Source of the DNA: Candidatus Dormiibacterota bacterium
GTDB lineage: Bacteria > Chloroflexota > Dormibacteria > Dormibacterales > Dormibacteraceae
Direction of reading: 5' to 3'
Length of the DNA stretch: 64,000 bases
Assembly: GCA_024280995.1 (NCBI GenBank)
Contig: JAMXLM010000005.1
Location: 1 to 64,000 of the forward strand
In this document: piece after piece, positions 18,303-26,935 of the stretch
Position numbering within the stretch: the stretch's first letter is position 1
Layout: the number at the start of each line of letters is the position of its first letter
Notes under the pieces: generated by a model
What the model saw: the letters and a program-made list of their open reading frames with translations, nothing else
What the model was told of the DNA's origin: nothing
Database searches by the model: none
Translations under genes and position numbers: made by a program

Positions 18303-20798
18303 GTGAGCTCCAGCCGGCTTCTTTCTCGCGCCGTGGTTGTGTTGACTGTCGCCTCGGTGGTGGTTGCGGTCGGAAACGCCGACGCTGCCGCGCCGTCCTT
18401 CGCGGGTGCTCTGCAGTCCGCCGCCAAGGCTCGGCAGGTTCCGCTTCCTCTGCTCGAAGCGATCACCTACGTGAACGTCCGGTGGGAGCCGACGATGAGC
18501 CCCGCCATCGACGGCGGCGTCGGCCCGATGAAGATCCTGCCTTCGCAGGTCGCCACGGCAGCCTCGCTGAGCGGCCATACCCGCACGGAGGTCACGAGTG
18601 ACGCGGCGGCCAACATCGACGCCGGCGCGGCGCTCCTATCGGGCTACCACAAATCCGGCAGTGGCCTGGACTCGTGGCACGCGGCCGTCGCGACCACCCA
18701 GGGACCTCTGGTCGCCGGTGCGGTTTTCGACGTGTTGCGCAGCGGAGCGAATCGGACGACCGCGTCGGGTGAGTCCATCAGCGTGGCCCCGCAAGCCGTG
18801 TCCACTGCGCCGTCGCTTCAGACCTCGACCTCTGTGTCGACCGCCTCCACCGACTATCCCGGCGCGACGTTCGTCCCTGCCTCGCCGTCGAACTATTCGA
18901 TCGCGAACCGGCCCTTCGACTATCCGGTCGACATGGTGGTCATCCACGACATCGAAGGCAGCGCCAACGATGCGATCCAGGCGTTCGAGGACCCGGCGCG
19001 CCAGGCCTCGGCGCACTACGTGGTCTCGTACGCCGGCCAGATAACGCAGATGGTGCCCGAGCACGACATCGCATGGCACGCAGGCAACTGGGACTACAAC
19101 ACCCGCGCGATCGGGATCGAGCACGAGGGCTTCGCCTACACGCCGGGCCTCTACACCACCGCTGAGTACCAGGCGAGCGCCCACCTGATCGCCTCGATCT
19201 GCTCGCGGTGGGGAGTGCCGATGGATCGCACCCACGTCATCGGCCACTACCAGGTGCCCGACCCGTTCAACCCAGGTCTCTACGGCGGCGCCGACCACCA
19301 CACGGATCCGGGTCCGTACTGGAACTGGACCTACTACATGAGCATCGCCGCTCAGTACGCCAACGCTCTCCCGAGCCCGCCGCACATGGTTCTCACCGCG
19401 GATGCCTTCGCGGGGGACGCGAGCGCGACCGTCGACTGGCAGCCGGCGCGGTCGTGCCACAAGCCGGTCACCGGCTACCAGGTCGTGCTGCAGCCCGGAA
19501 ACGTCATCCAGAACGTCCCGGCCACGGCGACCTCGGCCACCTTCACAGGGCTGACGAACGGGGCGAGCTACACGGCGACCGTCACGGCGTTCACAGCCGA
19601 TGGTCAGGACAGCTTGCAGTCGAACACGGTCGTTCCCGGCGCACCATGCACGGCCCCAAGCATCACGGCGTCGCAATCCTCACCTCAGCCCATCAGCACG
19701 GTGATCAACATCAGCGCCGGATCCGCGAGCTGCCCCAACCCTCGGTACAAGTTCGAGGTGCAGCAGCCGAACGGGACGTGGTCGCTCGGGCGGGGCTTCG
19801 GCGCCTCGACCTGGAATTGGGACACGACCGGGCTCGTCGCGGGCAACTACACCGTCCGCGTCTCGGCCAACCAGTTCACGAGCGACTACAGCTCCGCGCA
19901 GTCGACCGCCAACCTGGCGTTCACGGTCACGGGCTGCACGTCCGCGTCGCTGTCGCCCGCGCCCGGAACTTACCCCACCGGAGCCAGCGTCACCTTCGCC
20001 GCGACGGCCGGTGGGTGCCCGAGCCCCGAGTTCGAGTTCTGGGGTCGCGCGACGGGTGGTACGTGGTCGATCGTGCAGCCTTACAGCTCCACCGCGACCT
20101 TCGTCTGGAACACGGCAGGCGCGCCGCGCGGGTCCTACGACGCCGCGGTCTGGGTGCGGCAGCATGGCTCGGGTACGCCGAGCTATGAAGTGGGCAGCGG
20201 CGGCACCTACGTGCTCGGTGGCTGCACCGTCGCGAACCTGGCGCCGGCTCCCGGTTCGTTCGAGGTGGGCGGCTCAATCGCGTTCACGGCCGACTCGGGC
20301 GGCTGCCCGAACGCCCAGTACGAGTTCTGGGTGCGCTCGGCGAGCGGAACGTGGAGCGTGGCGCGCGGGTACAGCTCGACGCCCACTTACACCTGGAACA
20401 CGGCCGGGTTGCCGCCCGGCGGATACCAGGTCGCGGTGTGGGTGCGCCAGGTCGGCTCCCCGACGTCGACCTACGATGCCGGCACCGGCGGCACCTACCA
20501 GCTGACCGGCTGCTCGACCGCGACGCTGAGTCCGGCGCCGGGGTCTCTGACCCGAGGATCGGTGGTCCAGTTCACGGCGACCGGCGGGGGCTGCAGCACG
20601 CCTCAGTACGCCTTCTGGGTGAAGGCTCCGGGCGGCTCTTGGAGGCTGGCCCAGGCCTACGGCTCGAGTGCCACTTTCAGCTGGAACACAGCGGGCCTGG
20701 CGGCAGGCACCTACCAGGTGGCGGTCTGGGTCCGCGAGCAGGGCAGCGGCACCGCCACCTATGACGCGGGCGCGGGCGGCACTTACTCACTCGCCTAG
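18303..20798 (+). CDS. secreted N-acetylmuramoyl-L-alanine amidase (PGRP/Amidase_2 type) with SLT-like N-terminal region, FN3-like domain and four C-terminal repeat domains
   Basis: 831 aa, GTG start; VVIHDIEGS, AHYVVSYAGQITQMVPEHDIAWHAG, IGIEHEG, HVIGHYQVPDP ... HHTDPGPYWNW; FN3-like TGYQVVLQPGN..ATFTGLTNGASYTATVTAF. Confidence 0.85.
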   Translation: MSSSRLLSRAVVVLTVASVVVAVGNADAAAPSFAGALQSAAKARQVPLPLLEAITYVNVRWEPTMSPAIDGGVGPMKILPSQVATAASLSGHTRTEVTSDAAANIDAGAALLSGYHKSGSGLDSWHAAVATTQGPLVAGAVFDVLRSGANRTTASGESISVAPQAVSTAPSLQTSTSVSTASTDYPGATFVPASPSNYSIANRPFDYPVDMVVIHDIEGSANDAIQAFEDPARQASAHYVVSYAGQITQMVPEHDIAWHAGNWDYNTRAIGIEHEGFAYTPGLYTTAEYQASAHLIASICSRWGVPMDRTHVIGHYQVPDPFNPGLYGGADHHTDPGPYWNWTYYMSIAAQYANALPSPPHMVLTADAFAGDASATVDWQPARSCHKPVTGYQVVLQPGNVIQNVPATATSATFTGLTNGASYTATVTAFTADGQDSLQSNTVVPGAPCTAPSITASQSSPQPISTVINISAGSASCPNPRYKFEVQQPNGTWSLGRGFGASTWNWDTTGLVAGNYTVRVSANQFTSDYSSAQSTANLAFTVTGCTSASLSPAPGTYPTGASVTFAATAGGCPSPEFEFWGRATGGTWSIVQPYSSTATFVWNTAGAPRGSYDAAVWVRQHGSGTPSYEVGSGGTYVLGGCTVANLAPAPGSFEVGGSIAFTADSGGCPNAQYEFWVRSASGTWSVARGYSSTPTYTWNTAGLPPGGYQVAVWVRQVGSPTSTYDAGTGGTYQLTGCSTATLSPAPGSLTRGSVVQFTATGGGCSTPQYAFWVKAPGGSWRLAQAYGSSATFSWNTAGLAAGTYQVAVWVREQGSGTATYDAGAGGTYSLA
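19647..20798 (+). repeat. four tandem ~95-aa two-cysteine domains
   Basis: Domains start CTAPSITAS, CTSASLSPA, CTVANLAPA, CSTATLSPA. Confidence 0.85.
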
Positions 20799-20813
20799 GG
20801 GATTCGCTGCTTT

Positions 20814-20851
20814 CCACTGTTAAGTGGCCGCTGTATACTGCCGCCGCTCTA
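20814..20851 (+). promoter_or_regulatory. putative promoter of the 20852 gene
   Basis: CCACT-GTTA-AGTGG (20814-20827) followed by TATACT (20834-20839) 12 nt before the ATG; shares GTTAAGTG and TGTAT with the region upstream of 2541. Confidence 0.45.
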
Positions 20852-23800
20852 ATGGGGAGGGTTGGGGCGCGTGTGTCCGCGGCCGCACTGTCGTGCGCGT
20901 TGCTCCTCGCCCTCGACGTGGCGCCGCAGACGGTCGTCGCCGCGGCAAAGCCGGCCAAGGTCGCGGCGGCCGCGAGCCACTCACCGAAGCTAAGGCTCGG
21001 CCGCGCCAATCCGGCCCGAGAGCTCGGCCCCGAGCGCGCTCACGGTAAGCCCAAGCCGGCGCGACCGCCATCAGGGCGGCTCCGAACGGCGGTCTCAGCG
21101 CCGTGGACCGCCCTCGGACCGCAGCCGATCAGCAGCGTCGACACCTACGGCGCGTCGTCAGGTCGCGTGACCTCGATCGCGTTCGACCCGACGACTTCGC
21201 AGATCGTTTACGCCGGGACGGCCGGCGGCGGCGTGTGGAAGACGACCAACGGCGGCCTGACCTGGAGCCCGATGAGCGACAACCAGGCAACCCTCGGCAT
21301 CGGAGCGGTGGCCGTCGATCCCCACCAGCCATTGGTGGTGTACGCGGGCACCGGCGAGGGGAACCGCTGCGCCGACTGCCTCTCCAGCGATGGGCTGCTG
21401 CAGAGCAGGGACGGCGGGGTCACGTGGACTCTGCTGGGCTCGCCGCTATCCGGTCACTACGTGAATGCGATCGTCGTCGACCGGACCAACAGCAACCACG
21501 TCGTCGTCGCCAGCAGCGCTGGGCTGTTCGACTCGTTTGACGCGACGTTCTGGAACGCCAACACAAGCTTCGCCGCGCTCTCGACCACCAGCGAGCCGCG
21601 GGTGGACAGCCTCTTCCAGGACGCGAGCTCGCCGAACGTCTGGTGGGCATCGGTCAGCGAGCGCTGCTTGGCGGACGGTTTCATCGCGCGCTCGACTGAC
21701 AACGGGAGCACCTGGTCGGTCGTGCGCCGGATGTCGACCTTCGCCGGCATGCCACAGGCAAAGCGGATCGCGATGGCCGGTGGCCCTGGCGGTGTCCTCT
21801 ACGGCCAGGTCGCATCCTGTGGCGTCGGCGCCTGGGGCGATGGACAGTTCGCGGGCATTCTCAAGTCGACGGACTCGGGCGCTCACTGGACGCTGATCAG
21901 GTCCGCGTCCGGCCTCATCGATCCGTTCTCGCTGGGTGGCGGCTTCTATCAGGGCTGGTACGACAACGTGGTCGCCGTCGACCCCACCAATGTGAACCAC
22001 GTCGTCTTCGGCGGCGTGACCGTGCTTGCCACCCGTGATGGAGGCGCGAGCTTCGTCGACGTCGCGCGCCCCTACAGCAACGGACCTGTCCACCCCGACA
22101 CGCACGCCCTCGTATTCACCGGAGCTCCCGACACCCTTTACACCGGCAACGACGGCGGAATCTGGCAGTCGTCCAACCTAGGCAACAGCTGGACGAACCT
22201 GAACTCGACGCTCGCGATCACCACTTTCTACGGCGGAGCCGCAGCCGATTCGACGCATCTCGTCGCCGGCTCGCAGGACGACGGCACGGTCGCGACCTAT
22301 CCGGGCGGATCGGCTGCGCCGGCCTGGTCCGAAGAAGAGGACGGCGACGGAACGCTGGCGCAAATCGTTCCGGGGACCTCGATTTATTACGGCGCCCAGC
22401 CGGGTGGCGTGATCTTCGAGGGGGACTACACCACGCCCGGGGTGTTCAGGCTCGCGTCTCCCTGCGACAACAACTCGGCGACGCCTGCCTGCAACGATCC
22501 CGCGAGCTTTGTCGCACCATTCGCCGTCGATCCGGGGAGCACTGCCTCCGCGACCACCCTCTACGTCGGCTCCAACCGCGTGTGGCGGAGCACGACCGGG
22601 GGCACGCCCGCGGGGAGCGCGGGCTGGACCGCGATCAGCCCCGATCTCACGACCGGGCTGAATGTCTTCACGACGCCGGACACTCTTTCAGCGATCGCTG
22701 TCGGCCCCAACGGAACAGTCGTCACGGGCAGTTGGGGCGGCGCCCTCTACGAGAGCACCAACGCCAACTCGGCCAACCCGACGTGGACTCAGATTCAGTA
22801 CAACGGGTTCCCGTACTTCGATCCCACCCGCTACGCCGGCCGGCCGTGGATCACAAGCATTGCGATCGCGCCGAACGGGGAGATCTACATCGCGACCGGC
22901 AGTTTGGGTGGTGGCGTATTCCTCGGCAAGCCTCCGATTCTGTTGAACCAGCTGTTCTGGACCGCGCTCGGATCACCCTCGGGCACTTTCGTCGACAGCG
23001 TGGCGGCAGACCCGGGCAATCCGCAGATCGTTTACGCGGGCACCGACGCCGGCGCGTTCCAGTGCTACCTGTGCGATCCGTTCAACCTCCCAGTCTCCAA
23101 CTGGCAACCGCTGGGCAGCGGTTTGCCCAACTCGCCGATCGACCAGATCACAGTCGCGGCGGATAAGAACGAGATCGTCGCTTTCACGCACGGTCGCGGC
23201 GCGTGGATCATGCCAAACCCCAACGCTCAGTCAGTGTTTTTCCACCCAAGCCCTCTCGACTTCGGATCGGTATATCCGGGATCGCACCCACCACCATTGG
23301 AGGTGATCGCGTCCACGCCTATGAGCACTCCCAACGTCAATTGGGGGGCCGCAACAATCACGGGCACAAACGCCTCCGACTTCGCGATCACGTCGGACGG
23401 CTGCGTCGGGTCAGGAACGTACTGCGGTATTTACGTCGGCTTCACGGCGTCAGCGGCGGGTACCCGAACAGCGACCTTGAACCTGGTCGACGACGCCGCC
23501 GGCAGCCCGCAGTCAGTGCCGCTGACCGCTTATGTCACTCCAGCGAACGTGTCGTTCAGCAGCAATCCGGTGAACCTTGGCGCCACCACCGTCGGCACCA
23601 CGAGCTCGCCGGTGACGCTGACGATCAGCAGCACCGGAACCGGCCCCCTGACCTTCGGCACTCTTTCTGTGGGGGAAACCGATGGCCAGAACGTCGCGAT
23701 CGTCGGCGGCTCGGATCACTGCAGCGGGCAGAGCGTCGGTCCGGGTGGAAGCTGCTCTGTCCAGCTCACCATGTCGCCCCCCTATGCCAAGGGCGTCAGC

Positions 23801-26800
23801 GCGACGCTGACGGTGCCCGACAACGCCGGCTTTGGAACTCAGTACGTGAGCATCACCGGCGTGTCGAATGGGGCGTGGGTGGGAGTCCCGCCCGCGCTGA
23901 TCGATTTCGGCGGCGTCAACGTAGGTGTCGCGAGCATGCCACAGCAGGTGCTCCGGACCAATTTCGGCAACCAGGACTTGATCGTGACGGCCGTTTCGAT
24001 CACTGGCGCCAACGCCTCAAACTTCAACATCATTTCGCAGAACTGCACCACGGGTCCCGTGCACCCCGGCCAGTCCTGCGACGTCCAGGTAACCTTTACG
24101 GCGGACGCGCTGGCGTCCCGGACGGCAACCCTGAGTTTTACCGACAACGGGTTCAACGAAAGGGCTACGACGCTTAACGGTCACGGGGTCAATACCTCCG
24201 CGACCGTGAATTTCTCCAGCATCGAGTACAACACGGTCGCCATCGGCGGATTTGGCGCCGCGGATGTGCTGATGCACAACAACGGCCCTGACGCGCTGAC
24301 GGTCGAAGGATTCGCCGTCACCGGTCCCAACGCGTCCGACTTCACATTTGGTTTTTCCACCTGCCTGCTCCCGTTGACGCTGTCGAACGGCGGAGGGTGC
24401 GACTTCATCATGGACTTCCGGCCGGCCGCACAGGGCACTCCGTCGCGGTCTGGAACACTGACCATTTACGACAGCACGGGCTCACACGTGATCACACTCC
24501 ATGGCACGGCGAGCGGGCCTAGCTTCGTCTTCTCCGCGAACCCGCTTGATTTCGGCACGGCCACGGCGGGGTCGCCCGTCACGCGATCTCAAACGATCAC
24601 TAACGGCGGCGATGCCGCCTTCACTGTCAACGCGATCAGCAATGGATGCTGCTTCAACGACTACACCGTCGCAACCGACGGCTGCACGGGTGTGAGCATC
24701 GCCCCGGGTGCAAGTTGCTCCCTGACGTTCAAGTTCGATCCGTGGGGCTCCGGCGACCGCTCGGACTTCATCCGTGTCTTCGCCAACAGCTACGCGATCA
24801 ACGCCACTTTTAACGTGACCGCTACCGGCGTGGCGCCGTCGCCATCGTCTCCGGTGACCGTCTTTCCGGACACAGGGGTGATGCACACGAGCGCCCCTAC
24901 GACGGTAACTGTGACCAACGCCGGCCCCGCGGCCTGGATCGTCGGCACTCTCACAACCGGCTCGGTCGACTTCGGAATTGTCGGTGGCACTGATCTTTGC
25001 AGCGGAACTACCGTCAATCCCGGCGGCAGCTGCACCGTCCAGGTGGTGTTTACGCCGAAGAACACCTCAATGCGATTCGCGGGTCTGACCGGCAGCGGCA
25101 ACTACCATTTCGGGGTCGCGCAGCTCAGCGGCAATGGGATTTCTCCTTACGCCAACCCGCCACGAGCCGTCGCATTCGGTTCGATCGAAGTCGGCGCGGC
25201 GCACGCGGTGGACATTCCGGTGACAAATTCGGGAACCACCACCCTGCACGTGACAGGCGCCACCTTCACGTCAGGGACGGCTTTCAGCTTGACCTCACAA
25301 ACATGCCAGAGCGTCGCTCCTCAGGGTCAGTGTTCGCTGACCGTCACGTTCGCTCCAAAGACCGCGGGCCCGATCAGCGACACGATGACGGTGGTCGATG
25401 ACGAGGTGACGCCGCCGTCGATCTCGCTGACCGGCACAGGAGTCGCGGCGGCGCCGTGCAGCGGGGCGAGCATTGTGTCCAGCCCGTCGGTGCCGGCCAG
25501 CCCCGGAACGCAAGTGACGTTCACCGCAAGCGCGGTCGGGTGTCCGCGGCCCATGTTCGATTTCTGGCTGACGCCGCCTGGTGGCTCAGCGGTCGAGACG
25601 CAGACTTATTCCGCGCAGAGCTGGTGGGTGTGGGACACGTCCGGCCTGCCCGCCGGCAGCTATCTGGTCACGGTGCGGGTACGCGACTTTCTCTCCTCTG
25701 CGGTACAAGAGGCATCCGCGGCGATCACGTTCCGGATCGTCAGCCCGGCTTGCGCTTCGGCGACCGTCACTGCCGACCATCCCGGCCCGCAGGCGGCGGG
25801 GACGCGCGTGACCTTCACAGTTGCGCGTCCTGGCTGTGCCGATCCGGCCAGCTATCAGTTCTGGGTGATTGGCAACGGCATGCCCTGGTCGCTCGTCCAG
25901 TCCTACAGCACCACGGCAACGTGGACTGTCGACTACTCGCTGCTCAAGGGCGTAGGTACCTACTCGATCGACGTGTGGGTCAAAGAGCCTGGCTCGACAA
26001 ATCAGTACGACACGTTCGGGCTCGCGTCCTTTGTAGTTGCCGGATGCACGTCGGCGGCGATTACGCCGAACGCCGCCAACAGCGTATTCACGGTTTCCGC
26101 GGCCGGCCCCGCGTGCGCAACGCCTGAGTACCAATACTGGATCTTCAGCGTCAAGACAGGCTGGTTCATCGCCAAGCCGTGGACGACTACATCCACGTTT
26201 GACCCGAGCACTTTGACCCTGAGCGCCGGAACCTACTCGCTCGACGTGTGGGTCAGACAGCAGGCCCCGTCGAGCAGCCCGGCGCACTACGAGACCTGGG
26301 CGTTGAGCACGATCGTCATTCCCGGTGGGGGTTGCGGCGGCGCGACACTCGCACCCTCGATCTCATCGCCGGCCGCAGTCGGGGCATCGGTGAAATTCAC
26401 CGCCACGGCGGGCAGCTGCTCGTCGCCGCAGTACGAGTACTGGTTGTTCCCGGGCACCGGTGGTGGGTGGCAGCTCCTGCAGGGTTACAGGTCCGCCGCG
26501 ACCTACAACCTGGACAGCTCGGCGCTGCACCTCAATGCGGGCACCTACAGCGTGGTCGCGTGGGTCAGGCAGCCGGGCACGCCAAGCACCGCTTACGACG
26601 CGTACGGGTTGTACTCGTTCACATTCGGCGGCGACGACTCCGTCGCCCTCAACTCGGACTTCCACAGCCCGCAGCCGTTGGGCCGAACGGTCACGTTCAC
26701 GGCCGTCCCTTCCGGCCTGGCCGCGACGTCATCGGAGTACGAGTTCTGGGGACTTGCGCAAGGCGGCAGCTGGGTCCTCCTCCAGTCTTGGTCGTCCGAC

Positions 26801-26935
26801 CCTAGCCTGAAGCTCGAAACCCTTTACGACCCGTACGGGGCCCTCGCCGTCGTCGTCTGGGTCAGACCCGCGGGCACCTCGCCGCCCGGCGGATACGAAA
26901 CGTACGACCTAGTCAGTTACGCCTTGACTGGCTGA
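20852..26935 (+). CDS. giant secreted protein: sortilin/BNR-type propeller, choice-of-anchor-D/ASPM-SPD2-Hydin-like Ig domains, five C-terminal repeat domains
   Basis: 2027 aa; YAGTAGGGVWKTTNGGLTWSPMSDN, VYAGTGEGN..GLLQSRDGGVTWTLLG; repeated LDFGSV / VNLGATTVGT / PGGSCSVQLTM units; C-terminal repeat domains. Confidence 0.85.
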   Translation: MGRVGARVSAAALSCALLLALDVAPQTVVAAAKPAKVAAAASHSPKLRLGRANPARELGPERAHGKPKPARPPSGRLRTAVSAPWTALGPQPISSVDTYGASSGRVTSIAFDPTTSQIVYAGTAGGGVWKTTNGGLTWSPMSDNQATLGIGAVAVDPHQPLVVYAGTGEGNRCADCLSSDGLLQSRDGGVTWTLLGSPLSGHYVNAIVVDRTNSNHVVVASSAGLFDSFDATFWNANTSFAALSTTSEPRVDSLFQDASSPNVWWASVSERCLADGFIARSTDNGSTWSVVRRMSTFAGMPQAKRIAMAGGPGGVLYGQVASCGVGAWGDGQFAGILKSTDSGAHWTLIRSASGLIDPFSLGGGFYQGWYDNVVAVDPTNVNHVVFGGVTVLATRDGGASFVDVARPYSNGPVHPDTHALVFTGAPDTLYTGNDGGIWQSSNLGNSWTNLNSTLAITTFYGGAAADSTHLVAGSQDDGTVATYPGGSAAPAWSEEEDGDGTLAQIVPGTSIYYGAQPGGVIFEGDYTTPGVFRLASPCDNNSATPACNDPASFVAPFAVDPGSTASATTLYVGSNRVWRSTTGGTPAGSAGWTAISPDLTTGLNVFTTPDTLSAIAVGPNGTVVTGSWGGALYESTNANSANPTWTQIQYNGFPYFDPTRYAGRPWITSIAIAPNGEIYIATGSLGGGVFLGKPPILLNQLFWTALGSPSGTFVDSVAADPGNPQIVYAGTDAGAFQCYLCDPFNLPVSNWQPLGSGLPNSPIDQITVAADKNEIVAFTHGRGAWIMPNPNAQSVFFHPSPLDFGSVYPGSHPPPLEVIASTPMSTPNVNWGAATITGTNASDFAITSDGCVGSGTYCGIYVGFTASAAGTRTATLNLVDDAAGSPQSVPLTAYVTPANVSFSSNPVNLGATTVGTTSSPVTLTISSTGTGPLTFGTLSVGETDGQNVAIVGGSDHCSGQSVGPGGSCSVQLTMSPPYAKGVSATLTVPDNAGFGTQYVSITGVSNGAWVGVPPALIDFGGVNVGVASMPQQVLRTNFGNQDLIVTAVSITGANASNFNIISQNCTTGPVHPGQSCDVQVTFTADALASRTATLSFTDNGFNERATTLNGHGVNTSATVNFSSIEYNTVAIGGFGAADVLMHNNGPDALTVEGFAVTGPNASDFTFGFSTCLLPLTLSNGGGCDFIMDFRPAAQGTPSRSGTLTIYDSTGSHVITLHGTASGPSFVFSANPLDFGTATAGSPVTRSQTITNGGDAAFTVNAISNGCCFNDYTVATDGCTGVSIAPGASCSLTFKFDPWGSGDRSDFIRVFANSYAINATFNVTATGVAPSPSSPVTVFPDTGVMHTSAPTTVTVTNAGPAAWIVGTLTTGSVDFGIVGGTDLCSGTTVNPGGSCTVQVVFTPKNTSMRFAGLTGSGNYHFGVAQLSGNGISPYANPPRAVAFGSIEVGAAHAVDIPVTNSGTTTLHVTGATFTSGTAFSLTSQTCQSVAPQGQCSLTVTFAPKTAGPISDTMTVVDDEVTPPSISLTGTGVAAAPCSGASIVSSPSVPASPGTQVTFTASAVGCPRPMFDFWLTPPGGSAVETQTYSAQSWWVWDTSGLPAGSYLVTVRVRDFLSSAVQEASAAITFRIVSPACASATVTADHPGPQAAGTRVTFTVARPGCADPASYQFWVIGNGMPWSLVQSYSTTATWTVDYSLLKGVGTYSIDVWVKEPGSTNQYDTFGLASFVVAGCTSAAITPNAANSVFTVSAAGPACATPEYQYWIFSVKTGWFIAKPWTTTSTFDPSTLTLSAGTYSLDVWVRQQAPSSSPAHYETWALSTIVIPGGGCGGATLAPSISSPAAVGASVKFTATAGSCSSPQYEYWLFPGTGGGWQLLQGYRSAATYNLDSSALHLNAGTYSVVAWVRQPGTPSTAYDAYGLYSFTFGGDDSVALNSDFHSPQPLGRTVTFTAVPSGLAATSSEYEFWGLAQGGSWVLLQSWSSDPSLKLETLYDPYGALAVVVWVRPAGTSPPGGYETYDLVSYALTG
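25457..26935 (+). repeat. five tandem ~95-aa domains; the fifth lacks both cysteines
   Basis: Domains start CSGASIVSS, CASATVTAD, CTSAAITPN, CGGATLAPS, DDSVALNSD. Confidence 0.85.

Noticed and set aside
5292-26935. Repeat-domain DNA as a mobile or satellite-like repeat
   Set aside because: Copies are conserved at the protein level but diverged in DNA, in frame, and bounded by gene ends; no terminal repeats or transposase.
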